DNA from: DATKYV01 sp035528275
Lineage (GTDB): Bacteria; Acidobacteriota; Terriglobia; UBA7540
NCBI GenBank assembly: GCA_035528275.1
Contig: DATKYV010000203.1
Location: forward strand, 1-28,714
Direction of reading: 5' to 3'
Length of the DNA: 28,714 bases
Part shown: positions 15,871 through 24,889 of the stretch, one piece after another
Layout: every line of letters begins with the position of its first letter
Position numbering within the stretch: the first letter of the stretch is position 1
Notes under the pieces: generated by a model
What the model was told of the DNA's origin: nothing
Database searches by the model: none
What the model saw: the letters and a program-made list of their open reading frames with translations, nothing else
Position numbers and translations under genes: made by a program

Positions 15871-16365
15871 ATGAGAATGGCTCACTACGCGTCCGCGCGC
15901 TTTCTTCCCCTTGCCCGGCGGGGCTTCGATTGCCAACCGCCTGCGCAGCGACAGCTCCAGCGTCGACATCTCCCCTCGATCAGGCTCGTGATCGTATCCC
16001 AACAAGTGCAGGACGCCATGGAGAATCAGCCGGCAGATTTCGATTCGCGTCGAATGACCTTCCGCCCGGGCGTTGCGCCGCGCCGTGGGGGCGGATATCA
16101 CCACGTCACCCAGGAAGCCCTTGAACTCCGAGCCGGCCGAGGACCGTGCCCTGCCCTCCGCGCCTTGGGACCAGGGAAACGAAAGCACGTCCGTCGCCCG
16201 CGGCTTGCCGCGGAAGGTGGAATTCAACCTTCTGATTTCGCGGTCATTGACGATGCCAACGTTGAATTCTCTTTTCCCCAATCGCAGAAGCCGGCTGAGG
16301 CGGCGGGCAAAGGCGCGCGCCGCCGGCAGATCCACAGGCACAGCTTTCTGGCGGTTCAAGATCAA
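15835..16365 (-). CDS. ybeY: Endoribonuclease YbeY, 16S rRNA maturation
   Basis: Zinc-dependent endoribonuclease involved in 16S rRNA 3' processing and ribosome quality control, 176 residues. The metal-binding signature HGVLHLLGYDHE supplies His116, His120 and His126. RATDVLSFP (56-64) is the other conserved block. A small Arg/Ser/Gly-rich insertion follows it. The protein is longer than the usual 150-160 residues because the last eleven codons and the stop lie within the REP-like element at 15823-15870. The tail is therefore repeat-derived and unlikely to be functional. The gene starts 35 bases after the phoH stop. Confidence 0.95.
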   Translation of the reverse strand: MILNRQKAVPVDLPAARAFARRLSRLLRLGKREFNVGIVNDREIRRLNSTFRGKPRATDVLSFPWSQGAEGRARSSAGSEFKGFLGDVVISAPTARRNARAEGHSTRIEICRLILHGVLHLLGYDHEPDRGEMSTLELSLRRRLAIEAPPGKGKKARGRVVSHSHVEAASCRQVAR

Positions 16366-16400
16366 GGGGCGTCAGGCCGCCACAAATCCCGCGCGGCGGC

Positions 16401-17375
16401 TCAGGAATTCTTCCGGCTCGCCTCCGCGGCCTTTGCGTGGTCGAACTCCTCGTAGGCGCGGATGATGCGCTGCACCAGGCTGTGCCGGACCACATCGCGC
16501 TCGGTGAAGTACACGAAGCTGATGCCGTGGACTTTGCCAACCACTTCCATCGCCTCCATCAGGCCGCAGCGCCGGTCGTTGGGCAAATCGATTTGCGTAA
16601 TGTCTCCCGTCACCACCGCCTTGGAGTTGAAGCCCAGACGGGTGAGGAACATCTTCATCTGCTCGCTGGTGGTGTTCTGCGCCTCGTCGAGAATCACGAA
16701 CGCGTCGTTCAGCGTGCGGCCGCGCATGAAGGCGATGGGGGCGATTTCGATAATGCTTTTTTCGAGGTATCGCTCCACGCGATCCGGGTCCAGCACGTCG
16801 TAGAGCGCGTCGTAAAGCGGGCGCAAATAGGGATTCACCTTTTCCTGCAGCGTCCCCGGCAGGTAGCCCAGCCGCTCTCCGGCCTCCACCGCCGGCCGCG
16901 CCAGGATGATGCGGCTCACTTCCTTGGTGAGCAGCGCGTCGACGGCCATGGCCACGGCGAGGTAAGTCTTCCCCGTTCCGGAAGGCCCGATGCCGAAAAC
17001 CATGTCGTGCTTTTCGATGGCGTCCACGTAGCGGCGCTGGTTCAGACTTTTCGGCGCAACGCTCTTCTTCCCGAACGTCCGCGGACGCCCGGCCTCCGCC
17101 AGTCCCTTGAGCGTGGCGTCCGGGTCTTCCCCGAGGATGCGCAGAAAGGCCTGCACGTCGGCGTTTTCGAACCGCGTGCCGCGCTCCACCAGTTCCGTGT
17201 ATTCCTCCACCACGCGGCGGGCGCGCTGGACGTCGTGCTCCGCGCCTTCAATCTCCAGCGTTTGGTCGTTGAGGTGGGTGGAAACCTGGAGGGATTTCTC
17301 CAGCAGCTTCAGGTTTTCGTCAAACGTTCCGAAGAGTTCTTCGACGCCCCTGCCAATCTTGACACTGCCCTTCAT
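16401..17375 (-). CDS. phoH: PhoH-like ATPase
   Basis: Predicted cytoplasmic ATPase of the PhoH/YbeZ family, 324 residues, found next to ybeY in many bacteria and implicated in RNA metabolism. A small KH-like N-terminal domain (1-70) precedes the P-loop domain with Walker A GPSGTGKT (130-137), ARPAVEAGERLGYLPG and Walker B VILDEAQN (227-234). A conserved GDITQIDLP block follows. I chose the ATG at 17375, where family similarity begins. A TTG at 17417 in the same frame has no extra support, although no good Shine-Dalgarno lies before 17375 either. First gene of the phoH-ybeY-corC-era unit. Confidence 0.93.
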   Translation of the reverse strand: MKGSVKIGRGVEELFGTFDENLKLLEKSLQVSTHLNDQTLEIEGAEHDVQRARRVVEEYTELVERGTRFENADVQAFLRILGEDPDATLKGLAEAGRPRTFGKKSVAPKSLNQRRYVDAIEKHDMVFGIGPSGTGKTYLAVAMAVDALLTKEVSRIILARPAVEAGERLGYLPGTLQEKVNPYLRPLYDALYDVLDPDRVERYLEKSIIEIAPIAFMRGRTLNDAFVILDEAQNTTSEQMKMFLTRLGFNSKAVVTGDITQIDLPNDRRCGLMEAMEVVGKVHGISFVYFTERDVVRHSLVQRIIRAYEEFDHAKAAEASRKNS

Positions 17376-17491
17376 AGATGCCGATTCGCTCGGCGCACCT
17401 CCAACTATTCCACACAACAGCCTTGTTGGGAAGAGTAAGCGGCTGGACTTACGAGCTTCAACGGGCCCGACTCGTTCATTAATCTGTTGAC

Positions 17492-17520
17492 ACGATAGCC
17501 GAATAAAGGGCGAAAGTCAA
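17492..17520 (-). promoter_or_regulatory. Sigma70-type promoter of phoH-ybeY-corC-era
   Basis: On the minus strand, -35 TTGACT (17520-17515), a 17-base spacer and -10 TATCGT (17497-17492). Start near 17485 leaves a leader of about 110 bases. Confidence 0.65.
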
Positions 17521-17531
17521 GGTCGCCTGAC

Positions 17532-17587
17532 GTAGCGCCGACCTTCAGGTCGGCATCTGGCATTGTCCACCTAAAGGTGGACGCTAC
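17532..17587. repeat. Paired-palindrome REP-like element, copy 2
   Basis: Outer arms GTAGCG/CGCTAC (17532-17537 and 17582-17587) enclose two hairpins: GCCGACC-TTCA-GGTCGGC (17537-17554) and GTCCACC-TAAA-GGTGGAC (17565-17582). The units are near reverse complements of each other, as in copy 1. It lies 25 bases after the stop of the beta-propeller gene and just upstream of the phoH promoter, so it may also act as a transcription barrier. Confidence 0.8.
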
Positions 17588-17612
17588 AAAACCCGCCGCG
17601 TCCGTTTCCGTT

Positions 17613-19160
17613 TCATTCCCCGAGTAATCGGTAACTCACGAACGCCAGGTGCTTGCTGTCCGGGGACCACGAGGGGACATTGATCGTCCCCTGACCACCG
17701 AAAAGCGCCGTCAGGATTCGGGGCTTGCCGCCGGCAAGCGGCATGATTCTGAGCTTTACGTGCTTGTTCGGCGGATGACCTTTCACCGACTCGTCGTAGG
17801 AGAGGAAAACCAACCACTTCCCGTCCGGCGAGGGATGCGGAAACCAATCGGCATAACCCGTCGGCTGACGGGTAACCTGCTCTTGCGCGCCGCCATTCGG
17901 CTTCATGCGCCAGATCTTCATAGAGCCGGTGCGCTCCGAATTGAAATAGATGTACTTGCCATCGGGAGTGTAATCGGGGCCGTCATCCAATCCCGGCGCG
18001 TCAGTGAGGCGCGTCTCCGCCCCACCTTCGACCGGGACGGTGTAAATATCGAAGTTGCTGTTTCGCTCCGCGACGTAGGCCAGGGTCTTCCCGTCCGGAG
18101 ACCAGCCGTGCCAGTAAGCGGGGGCGCGGTCCACCACCCGGCGCGGCCTGCCTCCCGCCATGGGCATAACGTAGACCAGCGAACCGTTCTCCGGCGAGTG
18201 GCTGAGCGCCAGCAGCGATCCGTCCGGCGAGAATCCGTGGTCGTTGTTGCACCGAATCGCGAAACCGGTGTCCAGGACCTCGGGCTCGCCGCCCTCCACG
18301 GGCAGCCTATAGATCCTCCCATCGCTGTTGAAGATCAGGAATTTCCCGTCCCGCGACCAGTTGGGCGCTTCGAAGTGCCGGGCCGCCTGGTAGACGATCC
18401 TCCGGTCCTTGCCGTCGGGCGAGATGATCTCCAGCTTGCTCTCGACATCCGAGTCCTCCTCCACTTCGGGCGCCGAAGCGGTGATCGATACCTTTGTGAA
18501 CACCGCTCTTTCCAATTCGCCGACGTCGTGCGAGCAGACCACCAGCCCGACATAGACCGGGTCCTTCAATTCCACCGTAACCGGTTCCGACCCCTGGAAT
18601 TCTCCGCCCTCCATCGCGGCGCGCAACGTGAACGTGTCGCCACGCCGTTCGAGGCGGAGGGTCCGCGGATTGCTCAGCGCTGAGCGGATCTCCTGCGTCG
18701 TCTCGCCCTTTTCAACGCGGTATTGCATGGAGGTGAGCCCATCGCCGTGAACGACCGCGGAGACGTAAGCCGAGTCCGGATCGAGACTCTGGCGGATGAC
18801 CCAACCGGCTTTGCGGTGTTGTTGTGTTCCCTGCCCGAGCAGACGCACGCCGGCGGTGAGCGTCATATCGCCGGACATTCGCTTATAGAGATAATGGAAG
18901 GCGTCGACGTTGTCCCACATGTTGGCACCGCCGCCCCGCACCCGATACTCAGCGCGTGACTGATCGTACTCGGCGGAGCCGGCGCGCGGCGCCTCTCCCA
19001 CATCTTTGTGCTCCTCAAATAATCCCAAGGATGATGATTGAGCGTAGAACCGGCTGCGCGCACCAATCGCCACCAGCACGACCGCGCCGGCGACCGCGAT
19101 GAGCGCAAGAAACTGCCCGCACTTCCTGCCGCGTTTCCGCAGCAACTGTGTCTCTGTCAT
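17613..19160 (-). CDS. Membrane-anchored TolB-like beta-propeller protein
   Basis: Predicted envelope protein of 515 residues, not assignable to a named function. A basic start and one hydrophobic helix (about 16-35) act as signal anchor. Residues about 55-230 resemble a concanavalin-like jelly roll of the DUF1349 kind. From about 240 to the end are WD40-like (PD40) repeats with recurring SPDGK or similar turns, as in TolB and the N-domain of prolyl oligopeptidases; no peptidase domain follows. Start at 19160 chosen for AAGGAGG six bases upstream; an upstream ATG at 19211 lacks this. A weak -35/-10 pair lies at 19187-19215. Single gene, divergent from the permease. Ligand or partner binding is inference. 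Confidence 0.8.
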   Translation of the reverse strand: MTETQLLRKRGRKCGQFLALIAVAGAVVLVAIGARSRFYAQSSSLGLFEEHKDVGEAPRAGSAEYDQSRAEYRVRGGGANMWDNVDAFHYLYKRMSGDMTLTAGVRLLGQGTQQHRKAGWVIRQSLDPDSAYVSAVVHGDGLTSMQYRVEKGETTQEIRSALSNPRTLRLERRGDTFTLRAAMEGGEFQGSEPVTVELKDPVYVGLVVCSHDVGELERAVFTKVSITASAPEVEEDSDVESKLEIISPDGKDRRIVYQAARHFEAPNWSRDGKFLIFNSDGRIYRLPVEGGEPEVLDTGFAIRCNNDHGFSPDGSLLALSHSPENGSLVYVMPMAGGRPRRVVDRAPAYWHGWSPDGKTLAYVAERNSNFDIYTVPVEGGAETRLTDAPGLDDGPDYTPDGKYIYFNSERTGSMKIWRMKPNGGAQEQVTRQPTGYADWFPHPSPDGKWLVFLSYDESVKGHPPNKHVKLRIMPLAGGKPRILTALFGGQGTINVPSWSPDSKHLAFVSYRLLGE

Positions 19161-19397
19161 AGATTCCCTCCTTCTCGCAAAACAAGAAGCTAATTCAAGA
19201 AGGATCTTCAATCAACACGCATTTCAGGGGCGCAAAGATTCGGACAATTCCCGCCGTTCGAAATTTCCGGTTCTTTTCCCTGCCGGGATGCATTATCATT
19301 TCAAGCCTTCAGGCCGTGCCGCCGAACACCGGGGTCGAGCGCTTCCGCCCGGCCCAACGGCAAATGCATCTCGGGCGCTCCCGGGCGGCCTCCAAGC

Positions 19398-20981
19398 ATG
19401 ACGGAATCAACTCCAGCCACTCCAACCCCGGAAAACGAGCTGCGCCGCGACGTGACGGTGTGGGGTTCCTACATGTGGGGCTTCGCCGACGTCGGCGCGG
19501 ACACCTTCGTGGCCCTCGGTCTCGTCTTCGCCATCACCCAGGGCGCCGCTCCCCTGGCCTTTGCCCTGGCCGGGACGGTCTACATCCTCATCGGCCTTGC
19601 CTATACGGAACTCGCCGCCACTTATCCGGTGGCGGGCGGGGGGCAGTATTTCGCCCTGCGCGGGCTGGGAGATTTTTGGGGATTGATCTCGGGCTCCGCC
19701 CTGTTGCTCGACTACACCATCGACATCGCGCTGTTCTCCTATTTCTGCTCCACCTACATGGATCATTTCTTTCCCGCCATCTCCGATTGGGCGGTTTCCA
19801 TCGGACCTTTCCCCCACGTTCACGTGGGCCTGATGATCCAGACGCTGATTGTCATCGGCGTACTGGTGTTGCTCAACGTGCGGGGAATGCGCGAAGCCAG
19901 CTTGCTGAACGAGATTATCGGCGTCGGCGTGATTATTACCGAATGCGGAATCATCATCCTGGGATTCCTGCTGGTGTGGCATCCCCAACTGGTCTCCGAG
20001 CAGTGGACAGCCGCTTGGGCCAACTTTGAGCCCAAACGGTTTCTTTACGGGGCTTCGCTCGCCATCATCTCCTTCGTCGGGCTGGAGTCGATTTCCCAGG
20101 CCGCCCAGGAAACCCGACGCCCGGCCACGATTGTGCCACGGACCTCCATCGGACTGATCTTCACCGTCTTTTTCTTTGCCGTTTTCCTCTCCACCCTGAC
20201 CCTGGGCGTCGTCCGCTGGGAAGTCTTCCAGGACCCGAATAACGTGGGCAAGTCGGTGGCGCTTATTGCAGGTCACCTGCCCTGGATCGGGAAAGTGGCG
20301 GAAGGGTTCACGGCCGCGCTGGCGTCTCTGGTGCTGTTGATTTCCGCCAACTCCGGAGTGATGAGCGTTTCGCGCCTGGCCTTCTCCATGAGCCGCTTCG
20401 AGTTCATCAGCAGTTGGTTCGAAAAGGTTGACCCCGTCCGCCGGACTCCCGTGCGAACCATCATCATCTTTTCGTCGATTGGCGCGATCCAGGTCGTCAT
20501 CGCCTCGTTCACCGAAAACGCCATCGATACGCTGGCCAATCTCTACGCCTTCGGCGCCACGCTGGGCTATACACTGGTGATGGTCTCTCTCGTCAGGCTG
20601 CGATTCACCGATCCTTACACGCCGCGCCCCTACAAGATCCCGCTGAATATCCCTCTTCAGACCAAGCGGGGCAAAGTGGAACTCCCGATCCTCGGCGTGT
20701 TGGGGGCTCTGGCGATTGCCAGCGTCCTGCTGGTGGTTATCTATACGCATGAAATCGCGCGGGTGGCGGGACCGCTCTGGGTGGCCGGCTGCTTCATTTA
20801 CTATGCGTGGTATCGCCGGGGACGCAGGCTGCCCGTCCTGCACAGTGTCAAGCGCGACTGGGAGGCCGAACAGAAGGCCGTCCTTTCTTCGGCGGAGGAG
20901 TTCGATCTTCTCGAACAGTACAAGGTGGCCCTGGCCGACCGCGACAAACGTCCGCTGCGCCCCGACCTTTCTCAGAGTTGA
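19398..20981 (+). CDS. APC-family amino acid permease
   Basis: Inner-membrane transporter of 527 residues with about twelve hydrophobic helices, amino acid-polyamine-organocation superfamily. The first helix carries the glycine-rich family motif around GFADVGADTF. YTELAATYPVAGGGQYFALRGL matches the TM2/TM3 part of APC permeases. FVGLESISQAAQETRRPATIVPR is the typical loop after TM6, and AFGATLGYTLVMVSLVRLR lies late. A charged cytoplasmic tail of about 60 residues ends the protein. Substrate cannot be read; amino acids or amines are usual. No convincing Shine-Dalgarno precedes the ATG. Divergent from the beta-propeller gene; argS follows after its own promoter. Confidence 0.88.
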   Translation: MTESTPATPTPENELRRDVTVWGSYMWGFADVGADTFVALGLVFAITQGAAPLAFALAGTVYILIGLAYTELAATYPVAGGGQYFALRGLGDFWGLISGSALLLDYTIDIALFSYFCSTYMDHFFPAISDWAVSIGPFPHVHVGLMIQTLIVIGVLVLLNVRGMREASLLNEIIGVGVIITECGIIILGFLLVWHPQLVSEQWTAAWANFEPKRFLYGASLAIISFVGLESISQAAQETRRPATIVPRTSIGLIFTVFFFAVFLSTLTLGVVRWEVFQDPNNVGKSVALIAGHLPWIGKVAEGFTAALASLVLLISANSGVMSVSRLAFSMSRFEFISSWFEKVDPVRRTPVRTIIIFSSIGAIQVVIASFTENAIDTLANLYAFGATLGYTLVMVSLVRLRFTDPYTPRPYKIPLNIPLQTKRGKVELPILGVLGALAIASVLLVVIYTHEIARVAGPLWVAGCFIYYAWYRRGRRLPVLHSVKRDWEAEQKAVLSSAEEFDLLEQYKVALADRDKRPLRPDLSQS

Positions 20982-21020
20982 TGCGCCGGCGTCTTCTCCC
21001 AAAGCCCATTGCCGTCCATC

Positions 21021-21029
21021 TGCTATAAT
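21021..21029 (+). promoter_or_regulatory. Extended -10 promoter of argS
   Basis: TGC-TATAAT (21021-21029): a perfect -10 with an extended TGn and no good -35. Start near 21036 would give a leader of about 120 bases containing three hairpins (21076-21088, 21094-21114, 21119-21129). Confidence 0.55.
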
Positions 21030-21157
21030 CCACCGTTTACCGTCGGCGCGTTGCAGATACTCGTGGAGGCGCGCGCCGGTGAAACCGGTTCATCCCGCAG
21101 CCGGCCGGTGCGGGCGATGGGATCAGCCCTTCCCTGGCCGAGGTCTGGAGAGCCTTC

Positions 21158-23146
21158 TTGTATCTTGATATCCAGCAGATGATCCGCGCGCGATTCGTTG
21201 AGGCGGTTGACGAGGCCTTTGGGATCAAGACCAGCGAACCCGTTCTGAGTTTCCCGCCCAAGGTGGAGATGGGCGAGCTTTCGGTGGTTTCCTGCTTCGA
21301 GCTCGCCAAGCAGCTTCGGCAGCCGCCGCGCAAGATCGCCGAACAACTGGCGCCGCGCCTTCTGCCCTTGGAGGGCGTTGACCGCGTCAGCATCGCCGGC
21401 GCCGGGTATCTCAACTTTCATCTCGACCGGGCGCGATTTGCCTCGGAACTTTACCAACTGCGCTCCTTCCCGCCGCAACCCGCGGCTGCGGGCGGCAATA
21501 TTCTCGTCGAGCACACCAGCATCAATCCCAACAAAGCCGCGCACATCGGCCATCTGCGCAATGCCGTCCTGGGCGATTCTTTCGCGCGCTTGCTCCGCTT
21601 CCGCGGATATTCGGTCGAAATTCAGAATTACATCGACAACACCGGCGTGCAGGTGGCCGACGTGGTGGTGGGATTCATCCACCTGGAAAAGAAAAACGTC
21701 GAAGAGGTCGAAAGGCTGATTGGGGATACGAGCGTTCGCTTCGACTATTACTGCTGGGACCTGTACGCCCGCATTTTCCAGCACTACGAAGAGAACCCGG
21801 CTGCCTCCGCGTGGCGCTCGGAGGCGCTGAAAGCCATCGAGGAAGGGGCGGGCGCATGGGCCCAAATCGCCGAGCGTGTCTCGACCGCCATCGTGCTCAA
21901 GCACCTGGAAACCATGCGCCGCATCAACGTCCGCTACGACCTGCTCGTCGAGGAGAGCGAAATCCTGCGACTCGACTTCTGGAAGTATGCGTTCGAAATC
22001 CTCAAACAGAGCGGCGCCGTACGCTACGAGGACGCGGGGAAAAATCGCGGCTGCTGGGTGATGAGTGTCGACGATTCGGGCGGCGCGGGATCCGACCAGG
22101 AGGCCGGCGCCGAGGACGTCAAAATTCTGGTGCGCTCGAACGGCACGGTGACCTACGTCGGCAAGGACATCGCTTACCACCTCTGGAAGTTTGGCCTGCT
22201 GGGCAAGGATTTCGCGTACAAGCAGTTCTACAGTTACCCGGACGGTCATCGGGTCTGGCGAACCGCCATCGAGGGAGAACCTGGGTCCCCCGCCTTCGGC
22301 CGCGCCAGCGTGGCCTACGCAGTCATCGACACGCGGCAATCCTACCTTCAGAACATCGTCGCTGCTGCCTTCCGTGCCCTGGGTTTTCGCGAGCAGGCCG
22401 AAAACCTGCATCATTTCGCTTACGAAGTCGTGGGCCTGTCGCCCGGCTGCGCCCAAGAGATGGGCGTGGAACTGAGCGCCGAAGACCGCGAGCGCCCCTA
22501 CATCGAAGTCTCGGGCCGCAAAGGATTGGGGATCAAAGCCGACGACCTCATCGACCAGCTGGTGGATAAGGCCCTCCAGGAAGTGCGCGCCCGCCGCATG
22601 ACCGAAGACGCCGGCGAGCAGCAGACCTGCGCGCGCATGATCGCCGTGGGGGCGCTGCGCTATTTCCTTCTGAAGTTTTCCCGGCGAGTCATCATCGCTT
22701 TCGATTTCAAGGAGGCTTTGGCCTTCGAAGGCGAGACGGGACCTTACCTGCAGTACAGCGTCGTGCGGGCGCGCAATATCTTCCGCAAATTCCAGGAATC
22801 CCGCGCGGCCTTTGATGCCTGGCGTCTCGGAGAATCGATCGACGAGGAACGGCTGAAGAACTTCCTGGGGGGCGACGATAGTCAGGATTTCTGGGAGCTC
22901 ATTCTGCTGGCGGCACAACTCGAGATGGTCGCCGAACAGGCCATATCCAGCTCCGAGCCGGCGGCGATGGCGAAATACGCCTTCCGCCTGGCGCAAGCTT
23001 TCAACAATTTCTACCATCAACACCATATCCTCAGCGAGACCGACCCCGCCCGGCAGAACTTCCTCCTGTTCCTCGTCCACTTGGTGAACGAATCGCTTAC
23101 CCGCGCTCTGGACCTCCTGGGAATCGAAATCCCCGAGCGCATGTAG
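21158..23146 (+). CDS. argS: Arginyl-tRNA synthetase
   Basis: Class I synthetase charging tRNA-Arg, 662 residues. N-terminal additional domain (1-105), then HIGH at 129-132 in AHIGHLRNAV, and a Rossmann fold with the family motif YIDNTGVQVAD. The second ATP signature is VSGRKG (about 451-456), the position held by MSTRKG or KMSK-like motifs elsewhere. A C-terminal DALR anticodon-binding domain contains LQYSVVRARNIF and NFYHQHHIL. The protein is longer than many bacterial ArgRS because of insertions in the catalytic core (for example about 306-316 and 330-420). Start is TTG at 21158 with GGAG seven bases upstream; it gives the expected N-terminus MYLDIQQ. The next ATG is seven codons downstream. 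Confidence 0.94.
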   Translation: MYLDIQQMIRARFVEAVDEAFGIKTSEPVLSFPPKVEMGELSVVSCFELAKQLRQPPRKIAEQLAPRLLPLEGVDRVSIAGAGYLNFHLDRARFASELYQLRSFPPQPAAAGGNILVEHTSINPNKAAHIGHLRNAVLGDSFARLLRFRGYSVEIQNYIDNTGVQVADVVVGFIHLEKKNVEEVERLIGDTSVRFDYYCWDLYARIFQHYEENPAASAWRSEALKAIEEGAGAWAQIAERVSTAIVLKHLETMRRINVRYDLLVEESEILRLDFWKYAFEILKQSGAVRYEDAGKNRGCWVMSVDDSGGAGSDQEAGAEDVKILVRSNGTVTYVGKDIAYHLWKFGLLGKDFAYKQFYSYPDGHRVWRTAIEGEPGSPAFGRASVAYAVIDTRQSYLQNIVAAAFRALGFREQAENLHHFAYEVVGLSPGCAQEMGVELSAEDRERPYIEVSGRKGLGIKADDLIDQLVDKALQEVRARRMTEDAGEQQTCARMIAVGALRYFLLKFSRRVIIAFDFKEALAFEGETGPYLQYSVVRARNIFRKFQESRAAFDAWRLGESIDEERLKNFLGGDDSQDFWELILLAAQLEMVAEQAISSSEPAAMAKYAFRLAQAFNNFYHQHHILSETDPARQNFLLFLVHLVNESLTRALDLLGIEIPERM

Positions 23147-23588
23147 CCCACATCCCTCGTCCCTGCCCCAGTTCAGTTCGACGCGCAGGCTCATTTCTTC
23201 CCCGGATGAGGTCGAATTCACAGCTTTTGTTGGAGCTCACCCTGTGCTTTCAACAACATAGCGGCTTTGTTTTCGCGATTTCTCGAAGTTCGAGGTCCGC
23301 GAGCATCTAATCGCTTGGCGCCATCCGGATAGAGCGGGGCTCGCTTGTAACTCCCATCCACCTCTCATCAGTGTCCCTCCGACAATCAGAAACGGTTTGG
23401 TCCGAAGTCAGCTCAGGCGAAACAAAGTCGGTCGCCTTTTCGAGCCAACGCAACCCATCCTATCTCAGGCAGGATGAGACCATGGCGAACAGTGAGAACA
23501 GTGAGACAATTTTGTTAAAGGGCTATTTCACAAAGGGATAGGGCGTTCCAAAGTCGAGCATCGACCCGTCGAAGCCCTGATTGCTGAC
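23147..23588. other. Gene-free convergent intergenic region (argS/trkA)
   Basis: 442 bases between two converging genes, visibly less GC-rich than its surroundings. I see no family-like reading frame and no strong terminator. It has a short hairpin CATCCT/AGGATG (23456-23461 and 23471-23476) and a tandem 9-base repeat GAACAGTGA at 23487-23504. It may be decayed sequence. Confidence 0.5.
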
Positions 23589-24731
23589 TTATCCGATCAG
23601 AATGGTGCGCACGGCATCGTCGTGCTCTTGGGGAACAAGGGCGACAACCCGGTCCCCGTTTTCAAGGACCGTAGTGCTGGTGGGGGGGAGCATTGCACCT
23701 CCTCGAAGGACGCTAATAAGGCCGCACGCCGGCGGCAGGGCGAGTTCTGCGGCGTGCTTTCCCAGCGCCGGCGAGACGGTATTGAGCCGGTACTCCACAA
23801 TGGACGCCCCTCCGGATCCGAGCTTGGCGATGGTGCGCACGGGTGTGGTAGGAAGCTCGTTTTCGATGACGCTGGTCATGATAGCAGTGGAGCTGACGGT
23901 GGTATCCACACCCAGGCGTCGCATCACCATTTCGTTCTTGGGGTTCTTGACCCGCGCAATGGTCTTGGAAATGCCAAAGCGGTATTTCGCCACCTGACAG
24001 GCAATGAGGTTGTCCTGGTCATGGTTGGTCACCGCGCACAGCACATTGGCGCGGCTGGCGCCGGCACGTTCCAGCACCGCGACCGTCGAGCCATCGCCCA
24101 GCACGACCGGGCAATCAATCTGCTGCGAAACCAAGTCGTAGATTTCGGGGCTGCGTTCGATGATCGTGACCTCGTGCCCGTTCTTGAGCAAGGCGCGCGC
24201 CAGGTAGAATCCCACCAGGCCCCCGCCCACCATGATGACGTAAAAGGACCCGTCCTGAGCCTCCAATGGACGCAACGGCACCCGCGCGCTGGCGCGGGGC
24301 AGCGGGGCGGAGGCTTCCGTTCCTTCTTGCGTGGCACCCACCAGCCGCGTCGCCAGCAGGTCGGCGCCCGCCACGGTGATCGCCAAGGTTTCAATGCCCG
24401 CTTCATGGAAGCTGGCCTCCCGCTGCGGGTCGTAGACCACGGCAATCACCTTGCGAGCGTTGAACACCACGCGGGCGATCTGCGCGATCATCAAATTGGT
24501 GTTTTCATCCCGGGTCAGCGCCAAAATCACATCCGCATTGTCGGCACCGGCCTCGCGCAGGAGGTCAATGTCAATGGCATTCCCCAGAAAGACCTTGATG
24601 GACTTGGGAAGGTCCGAACGGTCGAAGATGCTCCGTTCCTTGTCCATGACCACTACATCATGGGCCTGAACATCGATCTTCTTAACGAACTGAGACCCAA
24701 GCCGACCATAGCCGATAACAATAATCTTCAT
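23589..24731 (-). CDS. trkA: TrkA-type potassium uptake regulator, compact form
   Basis: Cytoplasmic NAD-binding gating subunit for Trk/Ktr potassium channels, 380 residues. Two Rossmann (RCK_N) domains: the first begins IGYGRLGSQF (GxGxxG at 7-12) with the acidic end Asp30; the second begins VGGGLVGFYLA (168-178) with Glu192. A single RCK_C domain lies at about 295-378. E. coli TrkA has about 458 residues with an RCK_C after each Rossmann domain; here the first is replaced by a short Pro/Ala-rich linker (135-160). No TrkH or TrkG membrane subunit is in the window. A membrane-anchored stress protein precedes it by 158 bases. Confidence 0.88.
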   Translation of the reverse strand: MKIIVIGYGRLGSQFVKKIDVQAHDVVVMDKERSIFDRSDLPKSIKVFLGNAIDIDLLREAGADNADVILALTRDENTNLMIAQIARVVFNARKVIAVVYDPQREASFHEAGIETLAITVAGADLLATRLVGATQEGTEASAPLPRASARVPLRPLEAQDGSFYVIMVGGGLVGFYLARALLKNGHEVTIIERSPEIYDLVSQQIDCPVVLGDGSTVAVLERAGASRANVLCAVTNHDQDNLIACQVAKYRFGISKTIARVKNPKNEMVMRRLGVDTTVSSTAIMTSVIENELPTTPVRTIAKLGSGGASIVEYRLNTVSPALGKHAAELALPPACGLISVLRGGAMLPPTSTTVLENGDRVVALVPQEHDDAVRTILIG

Positions 24732-24889
24732 AGGGCCTGTTCACTCGAACCTTTCGGGTAACTGGGATGCACTGCGGGCGCCGCACTCTCGCAGAAGTTT
24801 GCGTTGACTGCCAAGAGAAGAATCATAGCCGCTCCGACCTTCCGAGGCAAACCAGGATTAACGGGCGGTGCAAACCTCCGCCCCGGCCG

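Noticed and set aside
21036..21157. argS leader as a T-box or other known riboswitch
   Set aside because: I could not find the T-box conserved sequence or the conserved core of any riboswitch class I remember.
21023..23221. 732-codon frame antisense to argS
   Set aside because: argS on the other strand has full family motifs; long antisense frames are common in GC-rich coding DNA. The same applies to antisense frames over pilR (1296-2702), pilT (5665-7140), the permease (19407-21002) and trkA (23622-24761).
23482..23541. 19-codon frame with tandem repeat N-S-E
   Set aside because: Short, no clear ribosome site and no support from context.
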